DNA of 64,000 nt. It comes from Albula goreensis (Eukaryota > Chordata > Actinopteri > Albuliformes > Albulidae). A program made the translations under genes and the position numbers. Location: assembly GCA_022829145.1 (NCBI GenBank), contig CM040750.1:2390501-2454500 (forward strand). The letters run 5' to 3'. Below are positions 1-10,180 of the stretch, one piece after another (position 1 is the stretch's first letter; each line of letters opens with the position of its first letter). The notes under the pieces are model-generated. The model was given only the letters and a program-made list of their open reading frames with translations, was not told the origin of the DNA and did not search any database.

Positions 1-226
1 ACTGAGGTACCACTCAAACGTCACTGGACCTCACTTATCTCAGGGGAGATATGAAGAGTACAGCACTCTGAGACAGAACAGAAAAGCACCATCACATTCT
101 TCTCTCTTCAGAGGGCCATCTCTCTTTCTTCCTGCTTAACATGGACCCTTAATCCTGTGGATGAGTTAATAATGGCAGGAGATTAAGCTGATTAAAGGTG
201 CACTTAACAGCCTGTAATGGAGTGAC
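1..226. other. Sequence without recognised gene
   Basis: This leading stretch holds no recognisable coding, RNA or mobile sequence. It runs directly into the first minisatellite. Confidence 0.5.
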
Positions 227-514
227 CCATCAGTGCCAGTTAAGGACCACTGTGATTCTTCACCAGGAAGATCTACCCCCCCCCCCATGTAATCCACCAT
301 CAGTGCCAGTTAAGGACCACTGTGATTCTTCACCAGGAAGATCTACCCCCCACCCCCATAATCCACCATCAGTGCCAGTTAAGGACCACTGTGATTCTTC
401 ACCAGGAAGATCTACCCCCCCATCAGTGCCAGTTCTGTAATCCACCATCAGTGCCAGTTAAGGACCACTGTGATTCTTCACCAGGAAGATCTACCCCCCC
501 CCTTCTGTAATCCA
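227..514. repeat. Minisatellite, about 70-bp unit, four copies plus a partial
   Basis: The phrase CCATCAGTGCCAGTTAAGGA recurs at 227, 297, 366 and 445, giving spacings of 70, 69 and 79. The last spacing is longer because a truncated copy lies at about 420-430. Each unit ends in a run of C residues of varying length, in one copy broken by an A, which explains the small length differences. Short open frames of 60-80 residues on both strands come from the repeat and have no protein signature. Confidence 0.9.
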
Positions 515-3500
515 CATCCTTGCTTCAGGGAGCTGGTGACAAGTATAAATCTCTCAAGGGAAAAGAGTAAATGAGTGTTTCAATGCAGTGAGAAAAGACG
601 AACTCTGGTTAATTAGCACCCTGACAGAGGCTCGGGATTTGGTCACGGATCTCACCCATGTAATGCTCTAACCAGGATTTAATCAGAGCAAGTTTTATTT
701 TACTACAGACAACTAACTGCACTTCATGAGGGAAAGTCTTTTTGTTCAAAGATTTAGATAGCTTGCTTGTAATGGCAAGTTGCTTGTTGTGGTATGCCAT
801 GCTATGAACTCTAGTGACAAGTAACAAAATGGCTTTCCAATAGATTGAAGCACAAAGGCCCTTGTGAAATTAGTAAGTGGCAGAAAAAAAGAAGCAAAAA
901 ATGACAGCATCGATGGCAAATTAGAGGCATACAATGTGCAGCACCATGAGTTGTCCTGACAGCACAAATTACCTCCTGGGCCTTGGGTACATTTCCATAC
1001 AAGGCACAGCAGAAATGACATGATAACAATGGCATACAGAAATGAGTGTTTGTGTGTACATGCGCATGTGTGTTTGCATGGTGCCGCCTCAGAGGCCAGG
1101 AGACTCATTACTGGGAGGTGTCACACCCCTCTGCTCTAGCAAAGGTGGTATGGAACCTAATTACACTACATCATTCACTGCTTATCAGGGAAAGAGAAGG
1201 GGAATCGTTGGATTAATGAAGTCAGCCCCAGAAAGAGGGAAGAGGGGAAAAAGCTGTTTCTAAAGACACTGCGGTCTGATAAACTTCTACACTATGAAGC
1301 CTACTGTAGCAGGAGGGATCTATAATTTCATTCATTACTGTTGCTTCAGTAATTCCCTCTGTAAACTGCATAGAGCAAAGGTGAGCGTGGTAAGTGCTAA
1401 TGCGCTTCAGGGGGCAGCAAACGCTATGCTAGCCTTATGAGCATGACATTCGTAAACTCGGCGTACAGGAGGTTCTGCCTCCCTTCACCAACTTCCACCA
1501 CAGCGCCAGGCCTACCTGCACATAACAACCCCAACTTCCAGTCACGGTGAAACCGGGAAGAGAACAGCTACAAAATCCAAATAAGTGATATAAGTCATTT
1601 TGAAAAAAATAACAAACATTGAGAATCCTTATTGTGCAGATGGACTTGAGACAGACTTCCATCACAGCCTGTTGGACCCACATGCCTGTAGCTTATAGTA
1701 CCTGGTGGTGGAGTTCTGCTCACAGTAACTGCATTGTTTAACATGCAGGAAGAAGCAGCTGAGCTGCTTTAAGCTGAAAGGCTGTCTCTGCACTGAATAC
1801 ATCCGTTTGAGCGGAAGTAAAGGTTTACTCAAAAATGTATGAACCAGTCTCCGCTTTGCTCAGAAAATAATGGAGCAGTACCAGCTGTGGAGTAAAGCTT
1901 CATTAGCCATTCAGCTGCATTGTCTGCCTCTGACTTGGGTCCTCATGGTGTGGTTAAACACCAGTGGCCAAACACTCTCTGACTGCTAAGCAATGGGATG
2001 CTACAGGTCAGGAATTGTAAGTAGTTCCAACATACAAAATAAACCTAACTTCTTTCTGCCGATTTACTCAGAGGATAAAGGAGGAGGATATCTCAAACAA
2101 CGTTCAAAGCTAAGCAGAGCAGGATGAAAAATGTAGGAACAGAGAATTTGTCATAATTAGGAGCTTAAGGGAGGTTCAAAATGCTTCCTCATTTTCTTTT
2201 TTTCTCTGCTTCATCTTTGCCATGATGTTTCTAAGCTTCTGAGATTTTGAAAATGTAATTAGGAAAATAAAAGAACTCACGGGACAACTCTGATTAGACC
2301 ATGAAGTGTTGTTACGGGTCTCACTGACCATGGGTTACGCTGCCTGCCACTCTTCACAGACAGTGTGTGCTTCATACAAAATGAGGGGAGGTCATGGATA
2401 TCTCCAATCTCATCGTTCACTCACCAAGGCAGAGGAAGGAAGAGCTCATAAACTACACTGGCATTTCCCCTGAAGGCCATAAATTCCAGACTATGTGAAA
2501 GCACATTTCTCCATGTGCTAAAATGTATGAGGAAGAAGCCAGGACACTGTGCCCAGTCTCAGACATTAAGAATCACATGACTACTGGGAGTGAACAGAGT
2601 CATTCCAAGATTTCTGTCCAAGCAGTCTGATGATGGCCCCTATCTTCCAGCAAAAACGTCTGATTAAAGTATGACTTCCACTACAATCTGCACAGAGGAG
2701 AATATTAACCAGATGCTGCTCTTTCCAATAAACAGCACAACATTTCCAGAGATCAGACATGACCCCCATTTTTGATTATCTTGTACTTCATTGCTTTTCC
2801 CAGAAATGCTATCGTATATGCTCATGGGATGGAATTTCATACTATATGGAAATCCATGGAACCAACAAGAACAATCTTACAAATCATAACCTGCCTATGG
2901 CAAGAAGTCCCAGTCGTTCGCTGTATTCGTCAGCTTATTCACCCTTAACATTTGTACATTTATGGAGAGGGCAGTCCTCATTTCCAGGGACATAATTCAT
3001 TATGCTGGTAGATTACCTTGTGATTACGGATGGTGCCATGTGATTTCGCCAGTTGTTCGGAGCACTAAGATTGCAGGATTAGCAGACACGCTGAGCTGGC
3101 ATCGGGCATATCACATGGGAATCCTCACGCCATGCAGAAATGCTGGGAGTTTATCCTCAGAGTTACGAGCACAGATGGGCTCCATTCCCGCATATGCTTT
3201 TCTTCCACAGCATCCTCAACGTCAGTGAAATTAAAGAGCGCCGCTTATGCTAAAAGGCCAAAGCCAGTGCTATATGCTATCATAAGACTTCTGCTGCTCC
3301 AAAAAGCCAAAAGAACACAAATACGGAAGGGGAATAAGGAGAGAGAATTACTCCCATGCATTCCACAAGCACACAAAACAAACAGCACGATACTTCACGC
3401 TCACAATTTTTCCCACAGAAAACTGAATACTTTATAGCGTCAGTCCTGACACTGAGTGATGAGAACTCTAGGGTTAGCTGGGATTTCCCCAGGGGGCATC

Positions 3501-4138
3501 TAGAATAAATAGGGTAATGGCATGTTCTGTCCATAAACAAATATTTTCTTTAAAAAAAAAAAACTGTGGATTCATACACTCATAAATACCTCTACAAAAA
3601 TATCTCTAATAATTACATGTTCAGTCATTTCTTGATCAGTTCATTTATTGACCAAGTATTTTCTAAAACCCTAATTTCTGTAATGTAAATAATGTACACA
3701 AACATACCATAAACAATTTATAATAAATGACCCTTATTTAATGATTCAGTTTTGCATCAGTTTTCAAAATTTTGTGATTGCATTTTAATTTTAGTATTGT
3801 TACTTTTCAATAGGGATTAGAAACCAATACTGAATACGCTGTTACCAGTTACACTTTGGGAGTACTGGGGATTCTTGTGTAATGATGCTGCAGGTAAAAA
3901 ATCTTTCGCCAAAGCACCAATAAGGTGTCATTCAGTAATCCAATATATTAAATAAGATTAGGCAATGCTTCTTCAATATTCTACAATCAACAACAATTTT
4001 AATTTCTATCCTTTCATTTTGCATATTTTATTTTCACAAGGTACCACATCATGCATGATTCAAAAGGGATTTTTAAATTCTTTCCTACAGTTACATTACT
4101 TTGAACACCTTCAAAGCCTCTGAGACTCTCTAACAATA
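515..4138. other. Gene-free stretch, moderately AT-rich
   Basis: No exon-like block, RNA gene or known element was recognised. Open frames are at most about 120 residues and have low-complexity or random composition. Minor features are a TG-rich patch near 1045-1085 and an A-run at 3552-3563. Confidence 0.5.
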
Positions 4139-4324
4139 CACATGCACACACACAAAACGCACACACACACACACGCATGTGCACACACACACAAAATACA
4201 CACACGCGCACGCACATATGCACGCACACACACACGCATGCATGCACACGCACACACACACGCACACGCACGCACACACACACAAAACGCACACACGTGC
4301 ACACAAACACACATATGCATGCAT

Positions 4325-4380
<56 letters not shown>
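4139..4380. repeat. Compound (CA)n/(CG)n microsatellite, alternating purine/pyrimidine
   Basis: About 240 bp consist of CA steps mixed with CG, TG and CATATG steps, broken only by a few AAAA interruptions. It ends in an uninterrupted (CA)n run at about 4325-4379. Alternating purine/pyrimidine sequence with CG steps is the classical Z-DNA-prone type. His/Thr and Cys/Val open frames on the two strands are translations of the repeat and are not genes. Confidence 0.95.
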
Positions 4381-4382
<2 letters not shown>

Positions 4383-6021
4383 GAACATGGTCAGAGGGGT
4401 TTCACATTACTCCACTAGTGAAAACTGAATTACTGCACTCCCTCCTACTCCTCCGGTCCAATTTTATTTTTAATTTCTTGGCTCGTTACCGTGCAATAAG
4501 TAATACAAATTTTTCTTCTTTCCAGGTAAATAAGAAGTCCCTGTGCTCGAAAACAAGTTTACCTTCGCACTGAACACCAGGAGCTTCTGGTTCTGTATGG
4601 AGCCTCCTGCCACAGGAGCATAGCACAAGCACGTTTCCTCCAAATAGTTTCAGCTGCGCATGCATTTCAAATGTCACTCCATGTCATTTTGACTCGGTGA
4701 ACTTACAGACATTGCTGTAATGTTTATTCTCATTTCATATGTGTTGCTCCTCTTTACACCTTTGTATTTTTTATGTAAACTGACAGACTGCTTGAGAAAC
4801 TGATGGCTAGGAAATACTTTTTTGAAACCACACCATTTAAAGCACCCAGAAGACAAAACAAAACCCTCATATCCTACTTGATCTGATTTTGTTTGAAGTT
4901 TTGTTTGTTTGAAGACCAGGAAAAAACCCAGTAAAAATGGTCTGCTCACATTAGTTTTAAGTTCCCTTAAGTGCCCATTTTCCAGCGTAATTACACCCGT
5001 GGTGCAGACCTCCACCCCTCTAAACCTCAGAGACAACGAGAGATACATAGCCCATCAGAAATCCTCCTTGGTCTTACGCCAGGCTCTCAGCAGACCCGTT
5101 CCCCTCTCAGAGGAACCTGCGGTACGGCAGGAGTCCAGGGACATGGGAGAGCCCAGGGAAGAGGGACGGCCAGGGGAAGGAGAACTGAGCAGTGTCACTT
5201 TCGGCCAGCAGGGAAACTTCCTCATCAGCCGGGTGTACAGACTCTCCCCCTTCCCCCTCCGCCTCAAGCTCAAAATATGTTGCTTGAGAAATAACGCTTT
5301 CAGGGGCCAAGATGGAATTTATTTGAAGCTACGCTAGTATCCCACTTGGTGAGGACGAGACCAGTGTGCCTGAATGTGCTGGTATTCACTGTGTTTCTTC
5401 CCACATTAAAGCCCACAGCTGCTGTGCTTTCAGAGCTACCAGACATGCAGGCATTAGTTACTGCGACCTCTGACCCTTCCCATACAGAGACATTTTCATG
5501 CATGACAATAGCTAGACCCACACAGCTGTCCCTGCTAACCACAAACGACAGGTCTTGGTCCTGTCCACAGCCAGGCCCTGCCCCCATTTTAACTAGCCTT
5601 GTATTTCCACAAAACGTGCACCCTTTCCAAAGATCCTCCTTTGGGCTATGTCTTTTTCTCTTATATTTAAAATGGCTCCACTCAAGTGCTCACTCTCTGG
5701 CATTGTCTTGATGTGTTTATTTGTTTGAAGTTGCAAACTACATCATTGTAGAAAATACCACTATGAAGACATGGAAGCGATCAACCACACTGTAGTTAAT
5801 TTTCTGAAAAGCACAATGTTCAATGCTTTAGAAAATGTTTACATTTTTAATACAGACTTTAAAGTTCCATTTTAATTTACATTGTTTGCTTTCACACTGT
5901 AGGTTAAAGGACACTCTGTAAAACACAACATTGATGTTATTGAAAAGCACAAAAGTTTTAATTTTATTGTATGGGGATCTGTTTGTGATGGCAAGGTTAG
6001 ATGACAATGAGAACCATAACC
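4381..6021. other. Gene-free stretch
   Basis: Several overlapping open frames of 100-142 residues lie around 4674-5711 on both strands. None shows a domain, a credible splice context or a biased codon pattern. They are judged to be chance frames in slightly GC-richer DNA. Confidence 0.45.
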
Positions 6022-6222
6022 AGCAGTGTAATATTATGGTTAAGGAGCCTGGTGTTTCAACTCACAGGTGGTGGGCTGGATTCCCTGGTAGGGCACTGCT
6101 GTTGTACTTTTAGTTAACCCAAATTGCTGCAGTAAAATATCCAGCTGCATAAAGATATAAATATACAACTATGCAACTTGCTTTGTATAAAAGTGTCTGC
6201 TACATTCCCAAATGTAAAAGTA
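6022..6222 (+). mobile_element. tRNA-derived SINE with L2-like tail, degenerate
   Basis: This is a non-autonomous retroposon. The head resembles a tRNA: an A-box-like TGGTTAAGGAG at about 6038-6048 and a B-box-like GGCTGGATTCCC near 6073-6084. The body is the kind seen in fish tRNA SINEs. The end near 6182-6216 (TATAAAAGTGTCTGCTACAT) is a worn form of the L2/UnaL2-type 3' tail, so the copy was probably mobilised by an L2 LINE. Target duplications were not found and divergence is high, so this is an old copy. No function beyond a fossil insertion is implied. Confidence 0.7.
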
Positions 6223-7658
6223 AATGGCCAAAAGTAGGTAAACCAAGAACAATATTAAGCATGTTTCACCATTTTTTTCAAATTAAAACAAATCACTTCC
6301 TTAGGTCTTTGAGGAACTGTGAAACCTGGTGTAGCGGGGAGACTTGAGTCTCATGGCTGTGAAGTTCCTTGGCACTGATAGGCCATAAGATGAGTGATCA
6401 GGTAAGAGTGCTGAGGCACACTGCATGACCTGTGGCCGTGCTGCAGAGTGCTGCAGGCCTGGCTTTCCCTCGACACTGCTTTACAGGGTCTCCTCTGTGA
6501 ACCTAACCCCCCATCTCTATGTGCCAGCAGCACACAGCTCACCACGGCCAAGCCTCGTATTCATCCAGGTTTACAGTCTGCACTGGCTGATGGATGACTT
6601 CCCAGTGGGAATGTATTTTTTCTCTCGTTTTTCACATCTATCAGGCGACCTGCGGGGAATCTCTCCCACAGACTCAGTGAGGAGCAGCTGATTGTGTGAC
6701 TTCCTTCCAAACCTTGTTACTTTTCACACCACAGATAAGTCACCAAATATATACTGTCTGGTATAAGAGGAACACAAGGTTGGGATATGCTCAGTTCACA
6801 TACAATTGTTGCCTTGCGTGACTTGACCGGAACTCAAACACCCAGTCACAGGACTCTCAGCTTCAGCATGAACGGGTGCTACTACTACATAAGAAAGCAT
6901 TTGAGCAAAGTCACTCTTGACCCAATACACAATGCAATCAAATCACCCTCAAGCTTCACCTCAGAATAACCTGCCTTTAACCTTAGCTCAGATAAAGCAC
7001 ATTCCCCTGAAGGTAAGTCTGAATTTACAGCAGTATTACATAAGAGGTTCTGTGCAGGCAGTCACAGCAGTAATGGGATCAAAATAATAGACGCCTAGCT
7101 CTTACTGACAGCAGGGCTGTTGTAGCAACAACCATATGAACAACCCAGGTTTGGTGCAATTCTTGAGAATAAAAAACACACAGCGGCACTAACACTTAGA
7201 TCTGACTTTCAACATACTGAATGCACAGTGTTTCCATATATATCTGTATGATTTTAGCCCGGAGACCATTTTCATGCCACAGACTATGTGCCTCTATGAT
7301 TTCAGCCATAATTTCGCCTGTGTGCACTGTCTGTCTCAATGAGCCATAGAGCATTGTATTTGAAAGGGAATAGTGGGAACTGCTTGAGACAGACTGAGCA
7401 GCTTATGGCTCCCTGCACACACTGTAACAAAGATGTGGTCAGGTACTCATCGCAATGTGCTGTAGACTCTTTGAAACAAGGACTTGTATGTGACATATGA
7501 CATGAAATTTCCTCTAAAAACATCATTCAGTTTTTATCTCTGGTTTTTGAAGTCTCAACACATGCATTAATACCAAAACTGGAACACAATACAGCCTCTC
7601 ACAACCCAGGAGAATATTCTGCAGTCAACAGAATGGGAGAGGACGAAGCCCAAAGGAA
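6223..7658. other. Gene-free stretch
   Basis: No supported gene. A GTAAGT donor-like site at about 7013-7018 follows a weak acceptor near 6985. The implied exon would be under 30 nt, so it is not called. Confidence 0.45.
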
Positions 7659-7813
7659 ACATTACATTAGCAAACGCTCTTATCCAGAGCAACTTACAAC
7701 ACAAAGTGCATTTCTTTCGGGACAAGGGTGTTAAAGCGCTAGAGGAGGTAAAAGTCACAAGCGCCAGGAGTGTTAGCATGGACTAAACCCTGTGGATGAC
7801 CTGTTGAAGAAAC
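7659..7813 (-). mobile_element. 5'-truncated L2-clade LINE, 3' UTR fragment
   Basis: The plus strand reads ACATTACATT and then CGCTCTTATCCAGAGC, the reverse complement of the L2/UnaL2 3' stem-loop and TGTAA tail. Homology with the L2 copy at 16647-16805, in opposite orientation, continues through ACAACACAAAGTGCATTTCT to GGATGACCTGTTGAAGAAA. The fragment is therefore only the last 155 bp of a LINE, truncated during reverse transcription. The truncated end lies next to the left arm of the inverted repeat that starts at 7818. Confidence 0.85.
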
Positions 7814-7817
7814 AAAG

Positions 7818-8292
7818 CATTTCATCGGGACTGAGCCGCTGAGATCCCCAACCTCTCAGAAGATTTTCAGGGTGCAGCTGAACAGGCCAGCGCTCTTTTT
7901 AGCGCTGGTTTTGGAGGCACAGCGTTTTCATTTCACATTTCAACACCTGTGTGAAATACGTGCACATGTGCACCCAGACCTCGCTCTCCGGATGCAGTCA
8001 CAGAAAAATGACAGCAGCGGTGGCAGAGGCCAGCCTCCCCACAAAGACCCAACCCCTCTTTAAATGTAAGCTGGAGCCATCTCTATCTCTGTTTGGCCAG
8101 AGCTCTGTCCCCGTCTCTACTTACAGGATGCAAACATTGGATCTGGGGAGGGTGGACCGTCCTTCAAATGACAGAGGTTTAGAGTGGGCGCTGCCTCCAA
8201 AACCAGTGCTAAAAGAGCGCTGGTCTGTTCAGCTGCACCCTGAAAATCTTCTGAGAGGTTGGGGGTTTCAGCGGCTCAGTCCCACTGAAATG
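7818..8292. repeat. Long inverted repeat, arms of about 105 bp around a 264-bp spacer
   Basis: The left arm, 7818-7924, and the right arm, 8189-8292, are reverse complements. By hand alignment they differ by about six substitutions and two short indels. The shared core includes CAACCTCTCAGAAGATTTTC. The spacer 7925-8188 is not self-complementary to any extent I could see. The structure could be a foldback DNA element, an inverted duplication or a source of hairpin RNA. I do not recognise the family. A 192-residue open frame (7951-8529) crosses it and looks like chance. Confidence 0.85.
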
Positions 8293-8693
8293 ATGGTAAC
8301 TGGGTGCCGCCATTCTCGAGAACACAGTTTAGTTCCCATGTTCTGTCCCCAACTGTTGCATGTCATTTTCTTCCCACCCGCCACCTTTTTCCTGCCTGCC
8401 TCCCCCGTAATCTTGAGTGGCAGACCTACGCTTTCCGACGGCTTCCGAGCGGTTCACAAACCTCTGTGTTCCCCAGGCGCCCGGACGGAATACCACAGTG
8501 ACACATGTTATTTATGTCACGAGCTGTAACCCCCACAAAGAGCGAAAGACTCTACTTCGTGTGGCTGCTAGGGCCTTGTGCAGAGAACAGGCATTTCCGC
8601 CCATAACAGCGTAACTCGACATCTACAGCAGCCCTGACGGATACAGAGACACAGGGTATAAAGGACCACTGCACTGGCAGGCATACAGAGACA
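8293..8693. other. Gene-free stretch
   Basis: Mixed-composition DNA between the inverted repeat and the purine tract. No gene or element was recognised. Confidence 0.45.
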
Positions 8694-8732
8694 GAGAGGC
8701 AGGGAGGGAGGGAGGGAGGGAGAGAGAGAGAC

Positions 8733-8785
<53 letters not shown>

Positions 8786-8952
8786 ATGTAGCAAGAGTGA
8801 AAGAAAGTAATGGGCGGAGAGACAAAGTAATTAAAAAAAGTAATAAAAAGTGTGGGAGAAAAGGAGGGTGTGAAGTAGAGGGAGTGAGAGAGAAAATGAT
8901 AGTGAAAGAGATTCGGAGGGATAAAATGTTAAAACACAGAAAGGAAACAACA
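8694..8952. repeat. Purine-strand tract with (GGGA)n and (GA)n
   Basis: The plus strand is strongly purine-biased for about 260 bp. It begins with (GGGA)n at about 8700-8720, runs through a (GA)n tract to about 8781, and continues as G/A-rich sequence with few pyrimidines. Mirror-type polypurine tracts of this kind can form triplex (H-DNA). Ser/Leu-rich frames on the minus strand are translations of the repeat. Confidence 0.9.
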
Positions 8953-9129
8953 AGTGGATAAGTTTTTCCTTTCACAGAAAACACCTTCACTATATTCCTT
9001 CCCCATGTTGTTGTTTATGCCATTTCCTGTCAGGCAGCAGTAATGCTGGCTGGTCTGCTGTCGTCTAAGGTGTGCATAAGGTACAGCTAGTCTCATACAG
9101 CACCGCCCCCTCACCACAAACTGTTCCAC

Positions 9130-9734
9130 TCACTTCAAACCCCCCCAGTCAGCACCCTCAATAGGTCCCTGCAACAGCTGCTGCCCCTCCACCCCACTGC
9201 CACACCCCCGCTGTCAGCCCCAGACCTCCGTCAGCGCTGCAGATCCCGGCTCACCACCCGAGCACTCATTCCCCACTCAGCTGCCTGTTCGGTCTGGGGT
9301 TGTACCCACAGCCAGGGACTCGGGGTGGGGTGGGGGGATCACTCAGCTCTCTCCCGCCTCTTACCCCAGGGGGGCAAAGGCTGACTCTCAACTGCATCTT
9401 TTCTTCTATTCACAGCATTCAACCCCTTCCGTTCCTCTGCACACCAGCTCCCTCTCAGTCTCTCACGCTTCCTTTCACTCTCTCTCCGAGTCGGATGAAG
9501 TATCGGCTCACTGTTCATTCATCTCGCAGCTAAATTGCTCCCAGTCAAGAACAGACAGCTCAGTTATTCTCCCCACGGCTGCTCTTTTTGCCTTTACACG
9601 GCTCTCCCCTCTAAACCTGCGCTACAGCCATGTGAGCATGAACCGAATCACCCTGCCGCTAAGTACACTTTCAAAATTACTCACATGTAAGAAACTCTCC
9701 GGGAACGGCTCAGAGCACGACAGACAGACAGGCA
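9130..9734. other. C-rich, CpG-bearing region downstream of a promoter candidate
   Basis: This stretch is richer in GC and CpG than its surroundings, with C-rich runs near 9139-9210 and a G-rich run at 9321-9337. On the minus strand it would be the start of intron 1 of the transcript proposed from the promoter at 9741-9996. No coding exon was found here. Confidence 0.4.
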
Positions 9735-9740
9735 GCTTAC

Positions 9741-9818
9741 CTCGCTTGGTAGTAATGTAGCCTTTAGCAGTCCATAACCTGCCGGGCAGATAAAGTAGCA
9801 GCAGCAGCAGGCGAGAGT
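9741..9818 (-). other. Putative first (non-coding) exon, minus strand
   Basis: Read on the minus strand, a possible start site lies about 30 nt downstream of a TATA-like box. The exon contains a (CTG)n-like run (GCTGCTGCTGCTAC) and ends in CCAAGCGAG followed by the donor GTAAGC, which is the complement of 9735-9740. Its only ATG (ATGGACTGCTAA) is followed at once by a stop, so the exon would be 5' UTR. The gene was not identified because no matching coding exon was recognised downstream. The 5' boundary is an estimate from TATA spacing. Without transcript data this remains a candidate. Confidence 0.4.
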
Positions 9819-9841
9819 TCGGAAAGAGAGGCGCAGTAGAG

Positions 9842-9849
9842 CTTAAATA
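9842..9849 (-). promoter_or_regulatory. TATA-like box (TATTTAAG)
   Basis: The minus strand reads CCACTATTTAAGC. This TATA variant has the correct spacing to the proposed start near 9818 and lies between the GC-rich upstream elements and the donor-bearing exon. Confidence 0.45.
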
Positions 9850-9948
9850 GTGGGAGAGGCAACAGGCACTGGGGCTCCAACAGTGACCACTCCAAACTCT
9901 GCAAGATTCATAGAAGCCTTCAGCTGCCGAGTACCAAACTCCTGCCTG

Positions 9949-9982
9949 CCCCCCCACACACCCCTCCCACCCCAACCCCCCC
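9949..9982 (-). promoter_or_regulatory. G-quadruplex-capable G-rich element
   Basis: The plus strand carries C-runs separated by 1-5 nt. The minus strand therefore has five runs of at least three G with loops TT, T, A and TGTGT, which fits the standard quadruplex pattern. It lies about 100-140 bp upstream of the TATA-like box and could also act as a cluster of Sp/KLF sites. Confidence 0.6.
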
Positions 9983-9988
9983 GCAGGC

Positions 9989-9996
9989 TGACGTCA
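9989..9996. promoter_or_regulatory. Consensus CRE (TGACGTCA)
   Basis: A perfect palindromic cAMP-response element lies about 170 bp upstream of the proposed start. Such sites bind CREB/ATF factors. With the TATA-like box this suggests an inducible promoter, although a single 8-mer can occur by chance. Confidence 0.45.
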
Positions 9997-10141
9997 AAGC
10001 CCACAGTCACATGTTCAGATGAAAAGCAAAAGCGAGCCTGTGTTGCCTTGGAAACAGGGACACTGCACAGAAATGATTTCAATAGGTCATCTGTCACACT
10101 CTGCATGTACTCTGCACAGTTCACAACCAGTCCCTCTGTCA

Positions 10142-10180
10142 ACACACACACACACAGACACACACAGACACACACACACA
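10142..10180. repeat. (CA)n microsatellite, interrupted
   Basis: About 39 bp of CA steps with CAGA interruptions. Confidence 0.9.

Noticed and set aside
4014-4573. Long Cys/Val and His/Thr open frames over the (CA)n tract
   Set aside because: They are six-frame translations of a dinucleotide repeat. The same applies at 20097-20474 and 25036-25411.
6985-7018. Micro-exon between a weak acceptor and a GTAAGT donor on the plus strand
   Set aside because: It would be under 30 nt, with a poor acceptor and no neighbouring exon to support it.
7951-8529. 192-residue plus-strand open frame
   Set aside because: It crosses the spacer and right arm of the inverted repeat, has no domain or splice-site support, and has the composition expected by chance in GC-richer DNA.
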